Shown piece after piece: positions 1-7,711 of a stretch of DNA of 64,000 nt. A program made the translations under genes and the position numbers. The stretch is from assembly GCA_902515765.1 (NCBI GenBank), contig CABXVZ010000001.1, positions 61,870-125,869 of the forward strand. Reading direction: 5' to 3'. The stretch's first letter is position 1; each line of letters opens with the position of its first letter. The stretch is from an uncultured Alphaproteobacteria bacterium. GTDB taxonomy: Bacteria > Pseudomonadota > Alphaproteobacteria > HIMB59. The notes under the pieces were generated by a model. It made no database searches. It saw nothing but the letters and a program-made list of their open reading frames with translations, and was not told the DNA's origin.

Positions 1-36
1 TTTTCAAAAAAATTAAAATTTAACTTATTTTAAAAA

Positions 37-372
37 TTAGATTTTAGACTTATTTTTTAGATACAATAAAATTGCAAGAAATTCATAAGCTATTTGCCAT
101 AATTGTTTCAAAATAGGCCAACTCAATATAATTGAAAGGATGCGCCATTTAGACATCTTTGACCATAAAACAAGAAATGACTCTGCTCCCGATAATATTT
201 TTCCTTCATGGTAAACATGCATTCTTCGAAATAATTGTTTTTTACTGAGATGTTTAATATGGTCGTCAACACTTTCAGAAATATCAATAAAATTTATATG
301 GCCATTATTTTTTTTATAATGACTAATCTCTGCATTACAAATATTGCATGATCCATTATAATAAACTTTCAT
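37..372 (-). CDS. DCC-family (DUF393) thiol-disulfide oxidoreductase-like protein
   Basis: This is a 111-residue protein that opens with the family signature: a short beta strand, then a CxxC (Cys9, Cys12) in the context YYNGSCNIC. DCC (DUF393) proteins are small thioredoxin-like proteins of unclear substrate, and 110-140 aa is their usual length. The C-terminal third is hydrophobic and probably membrane-associated. It sits 2 bases downstream of the glutathione transferase on the same strand, so the two are probably co-transcribed. A redox role is inferred from the CxxC only. Confidence 0.85.
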   Translation of the reverse strand: MKVYYNGSCNICNAEISHYKKNNGHINFIDISESVDDHIKHLSKKQLFRRMHVYHEGKILSGAESFLVLWSKMSKWRILSIILSWPILKQLWQIAYEFLAILLYLKNKSKI

Positions 373-374
373 TG

Positions 375-995
375 TTAAACTAAAGGTGGGAATTCATCTT
401 TTTTGAATAGATCATACCCTTTTAAAACAGCAGGTCTAATTTTAATTAGATTATACCAACGAGTTAAATTAGAGTAATTTTTTAAACCAATATCATGAAT
501 TGGATGTCTTGCTATCCAAGGGAAAGTAGCGATGTCTGCAATAGAATATGTTTTAGCTAAATATTCATTATGGGATAAATGATTATCTAATCTTTCGTAT
601 ATTGTTTTAGCTATTTGAAAATAACGCTCTTCTCCAAAAGAACTTTTACCAGGATGATAATGATGAAATTGATGATGTTGGCCAATCATAGGTCCAACGT
701 ATGCCATCTGTATCATAAGCCATTGATTGGTTAAGTCTTTATTTTCTCCATAAAAGTCTCCGGAGTAATTTGCTAAGTAAATAAGGATGGCACCAGACTC
801 AAAATAAGATTCACCAGTTTTTAAATTTTTTAAAACTGGAATTTTAGAAAAAGGTGAAATTTTTTTAAAATCTTCACTAAACTGCTCCCCTTTGTCTAAA
901 TCAATGAGACTAACCTGATAATTCTCATTTATTTCCTCAAGCATAATGGAAACTTTTCTAGCATTAGGGGTGCTGTCTGCAAAAAGTTGAAACAT
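375..995 (-). CDS. Glutathione S-transferase family protein
   Basis: This 206-residue protein has the two-domain GST layout. The N-terminal thioredoxin-like domain holds the TPNARKVSI motif (about residues 9-17), typical of the YfcG/Ure2-like branch. An ES pair in SYFESGAIL, near residue 65, normally binds the gamma-glutamyl part of glutathione. The all-helical C-terminal domain contains the N-capping segment SIADIATFPW. It would act in the cytosol as a glutathione-dependent transferase or disulfide reductase. Its start codon overlaps the stop of the preceding membrane protein by one base. The substrate cannot be predicted. Confidence 0.9.
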   Translation of the reverse strand: MFQLFADSTPNARKVSIMLEEINENYQVSLIDLDKGEQFSEDFKKISPFSKIPVLKNLKTGESYFESGAILIYLANYSGDFYGENKDLTNQWLMIQMAYVGPMIGQHHQFHHYHPGKSSFGEERYFQIAKTIYERLDNHLSHNEYLAKTYSIADIATFPWIARHPIHDIGLKNYSNLTRWYNLIKIRPAVLKGYDLFKKDEFPPLV

Positions 996-1330
996 TAAAT
1001 CAAGCTGGTTATATATTTATGAACAAAATAACCGATTAACAGAAGAATGATGCCTAATCCATAAATTAACCAGAAATTCATGTTAAAATTTTTTGCGAAA
1101 AAAAAAGGGAGAAAAAAGAGATAAGATACTGGAATCCCCACAAGAATGCTTTTAGCAAAAATAACTGTGTTTTCTGTATTTTTGTGCTCCCAATAAGAAA
1201 AAGCTATCGCAATAATACTAGCAATAGGTAGAGCTATAATAAAGCCAGATAACTCTGGTTTTTTTCCAGAGAGCCAACTAGCAAAAGCAATGACTAAAGC
1301 GGCTAATAAAACTTTTGCTAAAAAAATCAT
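995..1330 (-). CDS. Small integral membrane protein, DUF3147-like
   Basis: This 111-residue protein is almost entirely hydrophobic, with about four predicted membrane helices and a short polar loop around KKPE and another around EHKNTENT. The pattern (helix, ELSGFIIALP, helix) resembles the DUF3147 family of small membrane proteins, whose function is unknown. It lies first in a three-gene run with the GST and DCC genes. The family call is from memory of the pattern and is tentative. Confidence 0.55.
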   Translation of the reverse strand: MIFLAKVLLAALVIAFASWLSGKKPELSGFIIALPIASIIAIAFSYWEHKNTENTVIFAKSILVGIPVSYLFFLPFFFAKNFNMNFWLIYGLGIILLLIGYFVHKYITSLI

Positions 1331-1368
1331 TGTACAGGTACTTTATACCATTTGTTAGAAATTAAAGA

Positions 1369-2193
1369 TTACTTTTCAGGAATAGTAAATGTTGTAGAAG
1401 CCCAAACACTATGCCAGATGGGTTCCTTTTTTTTAAGATTGCCTTTTTTTGGGGTAATTATTACTGAGTCCAATAAATAATCCCTTCCTTTTTCAGCTAT
1501 GAATTCTAAAGATCCCTCTTTATCAGTTACGAGGGTGATTATTCTAGCTTCTTCTTGGTTTTTTTTACTAAAGATTGTGACTTTTTGATTTTTGAGAGGT
1601 TTTTTTTTATAATAAAGATGGGCTGAAATTTTATTATCCTTTAATTCGTATGGATTATTTTTTAAAACAAATTCAAATAAGAGACCTGTTTTTTTATCTC
1701 GACCAGAAGTGCCTTTGATTACTATTAAAGATTTAGCATAACGACGGTAACTCTCTACAAAATTTTCTGAGGGATAATTTAATTCAAAATGTTGATCAAT
1801 TAATTCTCTGTGACTTTTTTCCAAAACAAAATCTTTAAATTTAGAAAATTTTTTATAATCAACAAACTTATCATTTGTTTCATGATAGATAATTACAAGA
1901 TTATCTATTGATGATTTCAAGTTTAAGGCTGGAACATCACCTAATACACCTTTTACTTTTATTTTTTTATTCTTACTTCCTGATAAAATATTAAATTTAG
2001 TAAAATCTGATGTATTATACATCAAAGTCATACCTTCAAAATTTTGACCTACTTTTAGATGTGCTTCGATTTCATTATTTTCATTTATATATTTTAAAGG
2101 CTCAATCCAAAACTCATGAGCGTTAAGCATAGACCCAGAAGTAAAAAGATAGCAAAAAAAGACAAGTAAATTTTTACGGATTTTGATAAACAT
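1369..2193 (-). CDS. Exported DUF4198-family protein (possible metal-uptake accessory)
   Basis: The open frame extends to 2376, but the first convincing start is the ATG at 2193 (or 2199). It opens a signal peptide (basic FIKIRKN, then a hydrophobic run, then SMLNA), and the mature protein begins HEFW. Residues upstream of it would overlap the divergent HupE gene. The HEFWIEP start and the later beta-rich repeats match DUF4198, a periplasmic family that includes NikM-like nickel-uptake components. It faces a HupE/UreJ-like permease, also a metal-uptake family, so a joint role in nickel or cobalt entry is a reasonable inference. No Shine-Dalgarno sequence is visible. Confidence 0.65.
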   Translation of the reverse strand: MFIKIRKNLLVFFCYLFTSGSMLNAHEFWIEPLKYINENNEIEAHLKVGQNFEGMTLMYNTSDFTKFNILSGSKNKKIKVKGVLGDVPALNLKSSIDNLVIIYHETNDKFVDYKKFSKFKDFVLEKSHRELIDQHFELNYPSENFVESYRRYAKSLIVIKGTSGRDKKTGLLFEFVLKNNPYELKDNKISAHLYYKKKPLKNQKVTIFSKKNQEEARIITLVTDKEGSLEFIAEKGRDYLLDSVIITPKKGNLKKKEPIWHSVWASTTFTIPEK

Positions 2194-2200
2194 ATTCATG

Positions 2201-3319
2201 ATGAAAAAAATTTTTTTAACACTATTATTTTTTATATGTTTCAACGTAAAATCCCATGAAATAAAGCCTGCTGTTGTAGATTTTTTCATCATCGATGATA
2301 TTGCCACTCTATTTTTCAATATTAACTCTGAGGTAGTCTTAGCTGATATTAATGCTTCTAAATATGAGGATACCAATGATGCACCTGAAGCCGCCCAATA
2401 TAAATATTTTAGGGAACTATCAGATGTAGAATTAGAGGAATATATATCTAAAGAGTGGAATTCTTTCTCTAAAAAAATAAATATTCAATCTAATAGTCAG
2501 TTATTGGATTTGAATTTAATTGAGGTGGATGTTGAAGTTGAGCCTAACTTAGAATTTACGAGAGATACTATTTTAAAAGTTCAAACAAAAATTGATAAAG
2601 ATTTTGTTATTTTTTTTGATGGGTCCCTTGGCTCAGTTGTTGTTAGACAATTTGAAGATTTTACAAAAAATAAAGTCTTATTTGCAGAATTCCTTCAACC
2701 TGGAGAAACCTCTCCTGTTTTATCTAATAATACTAGTTCATCTTTTTGGGAAACAGCACTTGAGTATCTTTTTGTGGGAGTTGAACATATAGTTCCAAAA
2801 GGACTAGACCATATACTCTTTATATTGGGTCTGTTCTTCTACTCTATCAAGCTAAAGCCACTTCTAATGCAAGTTACGATGTTTACACTTGCTCATTCTT
2901 TCACCTTAGTTCTTGCAACTTTTAATTTTATATTTATTCCTGCTTCAATTGTTGAGCCTCTTATTGCTTTATCAATTAGCTATGTAGCTTTTGAAAATAT
3001 TTTTTCAAAAAAATTAAAATTCAATAAATATAATTCCCTCACTAGATACTTTATAATTTTTGTTTTTGGTCTTATACATGGTCTAGGGTTTGCGTTTGTT
3101 TTAGGAGATATTGGTTTAGATTCAGGTCAGTTAATTCTTAGCCTGATATCATTCAATATTGGTGTTGAATTAGCTCAAATAGGAATAATAATTGTAATGT
3201 TTTTTTTAATGTATATACCCTCAAAAAGAATTTGGTATAAACAATTTATTCAATTTCCTTTATCTGCACTCATAGGATTAATTGGATTTTATTGGTTTGT
3301 TGAAAGAGTCTTTTTTTAG
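2201..3319 (+). CDS. HupE/UreJ-like membrane protein (HupE/UreJ_2 family)
   Basis: This is about 372 residues from the ATG at 2201; an ATG at 2198 is the alternative. A signal peptide (MKKIFLTLLFFICFNVKS) leads to a mature protein starting HE. About 170 periplasmic residues follow, then six or seven membrane helices. Family marks are VEHIVPKGLDHILFI, AHSFTLVLA and GLIHGLGFAFVL, with histidines inside the membrane segments. Relatives take up nickel or cobalt or are annotated HupE/UreJ. Its start lies only 7 bases from that of the divergent DUF4198 gene. It converges on the phosphatase gene with a 4-base overlap of stop codons. Confidence 0.75.
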   Translation: MKKIFLTLLFFICFNVKSHEIKPAVVDFFIIDDIATLFFNINSEVVLADINASKYEDTNDAPEAAQYKYFRELSDVELEEYISKEWNSFSKKINIQSNSQLLDLNLIEVDVEVEPNLEFTRDTILKVQTKIDKDFVIFFDGSLGSVVVRQFEDFTKNKVLFAEFLQPGETSPVLSNNTSSSFWETALEYLFVGVEHIVPKGLDHILFILGLFFYSIKLKPLLMQVTMFTLAHSFTLVLATFNFIFIPASIVEPLIALSISYVAFENIFSKKLKFNKYNSLTRYFIIFVFGLIHGLGFAFVLGDIGLDSGQLILSLISFNIGVELAQIGIIIVMFFLMYIPSKRIWYKQFIQFPLSALIGLIGFYWFVERVFF

Positions 3320-3873
3320 TAAATAGTTTCGATACTACCTAACACTTTCAAACTTTTATCAGTTATTACCATTTCTCCGGAACTGGGGTAATAGTTTAAA
3401 ATTCCTCCAATAATGACGTAGTGTGTTATAAAAATAATATTTCCATGATCTACTTTTAAGTTAAAAATTAATTTTTCTAAATCTTTCATTTGTCTTGAAT
3501 GATTTTTTTGATATTTATTAGAAAATGTAGAGTTTAGTAATTTTAATTGTTGATAGTCTCCAAAGGCGTATAGAGCAGTATCTTTGCAACGACACCATTG
3601 ACTCGAAAAAACCTTATCAAAAGATATATTATTTTCTTGAAATATCTCTCCTAACAAAATGGATTGTTCTATACCTTGTTGATTAAGATTTCTCTGAGTC
3701 TTACAGTCTTCGAGAGAAAAATTTAATGGGTCTCCCACCCCCGGTGCATAAGCATGTCTAATAAATATAATCTTTCCACCCTGGTTCAGTAATTCCAATT
3801 CTTTTTGATTAGCCAATGAACTTGAAGTGGCACATAGGAAAAAAGATAGGATTAATAAAAAAATGTATCTCAT
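3316..3873 (-). CDS. Exported histidine phosphatase family protein (SixA-like)
   Basis: This 185-residue protein has a signal peptide (MRYIFLLILSFFLCATSSSLA). The catalytic RH of the phosphoglycerate-mutase fold appears as IIFIRHAYAPG near residue 40, and the second histidine as FITHYVIIGG in the C-terminal third. Such short RHxx proteins (SixA-like) are phosphohistidine or small-molecule phosphatases; the signal peptide places this one outside the cytosol. The RHA variant instead of RHG occurs in exported members. The substrate is unknown. Confidence 0.75.
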   Translation of the reverse strand: MRYIFLLILSFFLCATSSSLANQKELELLNQGGKIIFIRHAYAPGVGDPLNFSLEDCKTQRNLNQQGIEQSILLGEIFQENNISFDKVFSSQWCRCKDTALYAFGDYQQLKLLNSTFSNKYQKNHSRQMKDLEKLIFNLKVDHGNIIFITHYVIIGGILNYYPSSGEMVITDKSLKVLGSIETIY

Positions 3874-3959
3874 GCTTGAGGTTTACATTGCTTAATAGCT
3901 TTTTTCTTAATTTTATTAAAAATAGGCATTCTATGAAAAAGAAATTGATTCATTAATAA

Positions 3960-4733
3960 TTAAAATAGATCGGTTAATTTGTTTTGACTTATATTCATTG
4001 AATTGAGAAGTATGGAAATGTGTTTTGAAATTTCAACACTATTTGGGGTGTCGCTATGAAGACAAATTGAGTGAATTTTTGTGGGAAGCAATAATCCTGA
4101 GCGACTAATTATACTACCTTTGTGAATTATATTTTGAATGTGATTTACTGATTTCTCAGGATCGGTTATTAATGATCCTTCGATGTTTCTTGGTGTAAGA
4201 GTGGCATCATCCTCATATGTTCTATCAGCATATACTTCTAAGGCCGTGGGCATGCCTTCAATTTCACTAACTTTAGCCAATTTACTTAATGCTGGTGCTA
4301 GCATAATAAGTTCAGGGTGATTTTTTTTTAAAAATTTTACTATTTCAAAAGCTAAATCTTCATCACGACTTGCTAGATAATTCAATGCACCGTGAGGTTT
4401 GAAATGTGTAGTGGATATATCACATTCTTTAGTCATATCTTTCATAAAATTTATTTGGTCTTTCAGTAATTGATGAATAAGAAGTCTATCCCAGGAAACA
4501 ATAGCTCTTCCAAAATTTTTCTTATCTAAAAAAGATGCATGGGCTCCGATAGAAACATTTTTTTGCTTACAAGACTTTAATACATCTAACACAACATCTT
4601 TATGCCCTCCATGAAAAAGGCAACTAACATTGGCAGAGTTAATTTGAGGTATTAAAAGTTGATCAACATCTTCGAAGAAGTCTCTATCTTGCTCCCCTAA
4701 GTCAGAATTAAAATTAATTTTATTCACAGACAT
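3960..4733 (-). CDS. pxpA: 5-oxoprolinase subunit A (LamB/YcsF family)
   Basis: This 257-residue protein belongs to the LamB/YcsF family. With PxpB and PxpC it forms the ATP-dependent 5-oxoprolinase that opens 5-oxo-L-proline to glutamate. The N-terminal DLGE, the SANVSCLFHGG segment and IGAHASF match the family's DLGEG, SANIACGFHAG and GAHPSY blocks, but with clear substitutions. TTHFKPHGALN matches the KPHGALYN block. The gene is divergent from pxpBC with a 23-base gap between start codons. That proximity and the conserved partnership support the call more than the diverged motifs do. Confidence 0.85.
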   Translation of the reverse strand: MSVNKINFNSDLGEQDRDFFEDVDQLLIPQINSANVSCLFHGGHKDVVLDVLKSCKQKNVSIGAHASFLDKKNFGRAIVSWDRLLIHQLLKDQINFMKDMTKECDISTTHFKPHGALNYLASRDEDLAFEIVKFLKKNHPELIMLAPALSKLAKVSEIEGMPTALEVYADRTYEDDATLTPRNIEGSLITDPEKSVNHIQNIIHKGSIISRSGLLLPTKIHSICLHSDTPNSVEISKHISILLNSMNISQNKLTDLF

Positions 4734-4756
4734 TGATATTAGATTAAAATAATCTT
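4734..4756. promoter_or_regulatory. Divergent pxpA/pxpBC start region with small inverted repeat
   Basis: Only 23 bases separate the two divergent start codons. They contain an inverted repeat, AGATTA-AAA-TAATCT (4741-4755). No Shine-Dalgarno sequence is visible for either gene. The -35/-10 boxes must lie inside the opposite coding regions, or the messages are nearly leaderless. A regulator-binding role for the repeat is a guess. Confidence 0.3.
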
Positions 4757-5476
4757 ATGTATTTTAAAGAGATAAATCATTATGGGGATCGAGGTCTGAT
4801 AATAGATTTTGGCATAGAAAGCTCTAAAGATATCTCTCAAGAAATCAATGCTACAATAATCTATCTTAAAAATTTAAAGCTACCTGCTCTTAACACCATA
4901 CCCTCTTATAATAAAATAGTCTTACATTTCAAAAATACCGAAGATAAACAAAAATCAATTCAAACTTTAGAAATTATGATGAAGGATTTTAGGCCTCTTG
5001 ATATCAAAAGACCTTATAAAAGTTGGAATATACCCACATGTTACGAATCCCAATATGCTCTGGACTTAGAGAGGGTTCAAAAATTTCATGATTTAAGTAT
5101 TCAAGAAATTATTAATCTTCATACAAAAAAAATATACTACAATTACTATATTGGCTTTATGCCAGGATTTCCTTATCTAGGAGAGATATCATCTAAACTT
5201 ATCACTCCAAGGCTTTCTTCACCAAGGGTTAGAATACCAGCAAGGTCTGTAGGTATAGCTAAAGAACATACCTGCATCTATCCTAAGGTATCTCCTGGAG
5301 GATGGAATATCATAGCTCAAGTACCATTTGATATCTTTAGTTTAGAACACTCTAGAACTTCATTATTTCTTCCTGGAGATGAGGTGGAGTTCAGTAAAGT
5401 CACTCAGGGTGAATTTGAAAAGATACAAAATAAAAATTTTCTTTTCGATGAAATTATAAAGGAATTTTCCCAATGA
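4757..5476 (+). CDS. pxpB: 5-oxoprolinase subunit B (KipI family)
   Basis: This 239-residue protein is of the KipI/allophanate hydrolase subunit 1 type. It starts with the family's small domain (INHYGDRGLIIDFG) and carries the cyclophilin-like domain marks IGFMPGFPYLGE, TPRLSSPRVRIPARSVGIA and SPGGWNIIA. It pairs with PxpC, encoded next with an ATGA overlap, and with divergent PxpA to hydrolyse 5-oxoproline in the cytosol. All blocks are present, so it should be functional. An older reading as a KipI sporulation inhibitor does not apply to this organism. Confidence 0.92.
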   Translation: MYFKEINHYGDRGLIIDFGIESSKDISQEINATIIYLKNLKLPALNTIPSYNKIVLHFKNTEDKQKSIQTLEIMMKDFRPLDIKRPYKSWNIPTCYESQYALDLERVQKFHDLSIQEIINLHTKKIYYNYYIGFMPGFPYLGEISSKLITPRLSSPRVRIPARSVGIAKEHTCIYPKVSPGGWNIIAQVPFDIFSLEHSRTSLFLPGDEVEFSKVTQGEFEKIQNKNFLFDEIIKEFSQ

Positions 5477-6354
5477 ATTCTTTTTCTATTACTCGAACAG
5501 GAACCTACTTAACAATACAAGATTTTGGTCGTTTCCATTTACAGCACCTAGGTATCTCTTCTAGTGGCGCCATGGATCAAAGAGTTTTGAAAGAATTAGC
5601 TCAAGTTATTTCTGATCATCAAAATCAATTTTTAGAGTTTGCTTATGTAGGACCTTCTCTTAAAGTTCAAGAAGGGGCGATAAAAGTTAGTGTTGGTGGT
5701 TTTTGCAAAATCTTTGTCCAAAAAAAAAATAATACTCAAATAGAACACCAACCCTATACTAGTATTAATTTATTTGAAGGCGATGAACTCACCATTAATA
5801 ATACTATTAGCTCTGTTTATGGTTATATTGCTATCGAAAATGGACTAGGCTTAAAACCTTGCTTGCAAAGTCATTCGACGGACACGAAAGCTCAAATTGG
5901 AAGTATCAATCGGCCTTTGCAAATTGGAGATACTTTCCAAATTAAAAAAGATGTTAGCTCCTGGGAACTTCAATCAAGTGAAGGACTTCAAAATTTAAAT
6001 CAAACCCATTTTAAAGTCTATCCTGGTCCTCAAATTTCATATTTTTCTGATGAAGTTATTAAAACCTTTATTTCTCAACCTTTTAAAATCACTTCTCAAA
6101 GCGACCGAATGGGTCTTCGACTAGAGGGGCCCTCATTATTTAGCCATCTATCACACGATATTTTATCAGAGGGTATCCTCCCAGGTAGTATTCAGGTTCC
6201 AAGTAATGGCAAACCTATTGTTCTAATGAGAGATATTCCATGCACTGGGGGTTACCCAAAAATTGCAATTCTTTCTAGCGAGGACATATCCAAAATAGCC
6301 CAATTACTTCCTGGCACATTCATCAACTTTGATCTTGAAAGTCAATCTATTTGA
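5473..6354 (+). CDS. pxpC: 5-oxoprolinase subunit C (KipA / biotin-dependent carboxyltransferase-like)
   Basis: This 293-residue KipA-family protein begins with the typical TRTGTYLTIQDFGR and GISSSGAMDQ. The later blocks VGGFCKIF, SDRMGLRLEG, SEGILPGSIQVPSNGKPIVLM and CTGGYPKIA are all present. These proteins are often annotated as carboxyltransferases because they resemble urea amidolyase domains; the neighbourhood makes 5-oxoprolinase the better call. It overlaps pxpB by 4 bases, implying translational coupling. Confidence 0.92.
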   Translation: MNSFSITRTGTYLTIQDFGRFHLQHLGISSSGAMDQRVLKELAQVISDHQNQFLEFAYVGPSLKVQEGAIKVSVGGFCKIFVQKKNNTQIEHQPYTSINLFEGDELTINNTISSVYGYIAIENGLGLKPCLQSHSTDTKAQIGSINRPLQIGDTFQIKKDVSSWELQSSEGLQNLNQTHFKVYPGPQISYFSDEVIKTFISQPFKITSQSDRMGLRLEGPSLFSHLSHDILSEGILPGSIQVPSNGKPIVLMRDIPCTGGYPKIAILSSEDISKIAQLLPGTFINFDLESQSI

Positions 6355-6377
6355 TCACCTCTTCTGTATAAAGCCTT

Positions 6378-7112
6378 GTGAGAATTCTAAGCTTTCAAGA
6401 TTTATTTCCCAATTTTACCTCTCAGTCATCTTGGCCCACTAGGCAAGAGTCTTTAGAAAAATTTCAAAAATTCAATCCCCTCAAATATTCGAAAACAAGA
6501 AACTATCTTAACGGACAAGTTTCAAAGCTTTCCCCTCTAATTAAACATGGAGTAATTACTAATAAGGAGTTATTAGAAATGACTCGGGATAAATTTAGTT
6601 TTGAGGAATGTGAGAAATTTATTCAAGAGTTAGCATGGCGTGATTTTTGGAGAAGCTATGCATATCATCATCCAGATCAAATTTGGACAGATGTTGAAAG
6701 CTATAAAACAGGTTTTCAAACTTCAGAATATCAAGATAAACTTCCTGAGGATATAGAGTCTGGTCAAACTCCCACTCAAGTCATCAATGTTTTCATTAAA
6801 AATTTAAAAGAAACTGGATATCTTCACAATCATGCCAGGATGTATTTGGCTTCCTACGTAGTTCATTTTCGTAGAGTTAAATGGCAAGCTGGAGCTAAGT
6901 TTTTTTTAACGCACCTTCTAGATGGCGATATTGCCAGTAATAATTTTTCATGGCAGTGGATCGCCAGTACCTTTGCAGGAAAGCCTTATATATTCAATTT
7001 AGAAAATGTTCAAAAATACTGTAATGGAACTATTAATATTAAACCTAATCACAATGAAGAAATTAATGGAAGTTACGAAGAGATCACCCAGAGGCTATTT
7101 CCAAATTTATGA
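6378..7112 (+). CDS. Photolyase/cryptochrome FAD-binding domain protein (stand-alone C-terminal domain)
   Basis: This 244-residue protein starts at GTG (6378). It contains only the helical FAD-binding half of a class I photolyase/cryptochrome: PTRQESLEKFQKF, YSKTRNYLNG, SKLSPLIKHGVIT, the FIQELAWRDFWRSY helix, LHNHARMYLASYVVH and the C-terminal FSWQWIASTFAGKPY. The conserved N-H-A-R and W-Q-W residues that contact FAD are present. The N-terminal Rossmann domain is missing. A short gene downstream, overlapping by 4 bases, could supply it. It could be a light-driven DNA repair enzyme or a flavoprotein with another role. Confidence 0.8.
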   Translation: MRILSFQDLFPNFTSQSSWPTRQESLEKFQKFNPLKYSKTRNYLNGQVSKLSPLIKHGVITNKELLEMTRDKFSFEECEKFIQELAWRDFWRSYAYHHPDQIWTDVESYKTGFQTSEYQDKLPEDIESGQTPTQVINVFIKNLKETGYLHNHARMYLASYVVHFRRVKWQAGAKFFLTHLLDGDIASNNFSWQWIASTFAGKPYIFNLENVQKYCNGTINIKPNHNEEINGSYEEITQRLFPNL

Positions 7113-7504
7113 AACTGATCTATTTATATGATGAATTTATGCGAGTTCCTGACAGTGAAGAGGGTCAGCCTGTTTATATAATCGATGGTGAATTAAACGA
7201 AGGATATGAAATTAGTCAAAAAGTTCATGAATATCGTTATTTTTTAGCTAAAAAAGCAGGTGCTAAAATTTTTCAAGGCAACACTTTGGAATTATTGAAT
7301 CAAATTCATCAAGAAACCCCAATTTCTTCAATTACAACCAAATCCTCATTTAGACCTCTTTATCAAAACCTCTTTCATAATTTGGGAAAAAGTTACAAAG
7401 TTGATATTTTAGAAGACTATTTTTTATCAACAGATAATTATCTTCATCCAGCAAAACGCTTCTTTCAATATTGGAACAAAATTAAGAAAAACCTAAAATA
7501 TTAG
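7109..7504 (+). CDS. Small photolyase N-terminal (Rossmann)-like domain protein
   Basis: This 131-residue protein is coupled to the FAD-domain gene by an ATGA overlap. Its pattern resembles a shortened photolyase alpha/beta domain: the strand PVYIIDGE, then HEYRYFLAKKAGAKIFQGNTLELL, then the strand ISSITTKSSFRP, and finally FLSTDNYLHPAKRFFQYWNK. The last matches the segment preceding the interdomain linker in full photolyases. It is shorter than a normal N-terminal domain (about 130 versus 160-200 residues). The assignment rests on pattern and context, without a clear motif. Confidence 0.5.
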   Translation: MKLIYLYDEFMRVPDSEEGQPVYIIDGELNEGYEISQKVHEYRYFLAKKAGAKIFQGNTLELLNQIHQETPISSITTKSSFRPLYQNLFHNLGKSYKVDILEDYFLSTDNYLHPAKRFFQYWNKIKKNLKY

Positions 7505-7507
7505 CTA

Positions 7508-7711
7508 ATGGCTGAAGCATGTAAATATTGTGAAGCTGATCTTTCGACTATGGATATTGTATATATTGAGTCTGAAGTTCGCACCGCACCTAAAAAGGTT
7601 CAAAATTTAATTGCAACTCATCGTAATATGGTCTGCTATAACTGTTTTAAGAGATTAAAAAATATGAAAATAGTCAACGTGCCTGACAAAGAGAAAAGAG
7701 ATAAAATTTAG
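7508..7711 (+). CDS. Small protein with two CxxC pairs, probable zinc ribbon
   Basis: This is a 67-residue hypothetical protein with CKYC at residues 5-8 and CYNC at 43-46, the spacing of a treble-clef or ribbon zinc site. The C-terminus is lysine-rich. It follows the photolyase-like pair by 3 bases and is probably in the same operon. Its stop codon abuts, with no gap, the stop codon of the converging acyl-CoA ligase gene. I do not recognise the family. Confidence 0.6.
   Translation: MAEACKYCEADLSTMDIVYIESEVRTAPKKVQNLIATHRNMVCYNCFKRLKNMKIVNVPDKEKRDKI

Noticed and set aside
6378..7504. A frameshifted ordinary photolyase gene
   Set aside because: The C-terminal domain is encoded before the N-terminal-like domain, so no single frameshift restores a normal gene.
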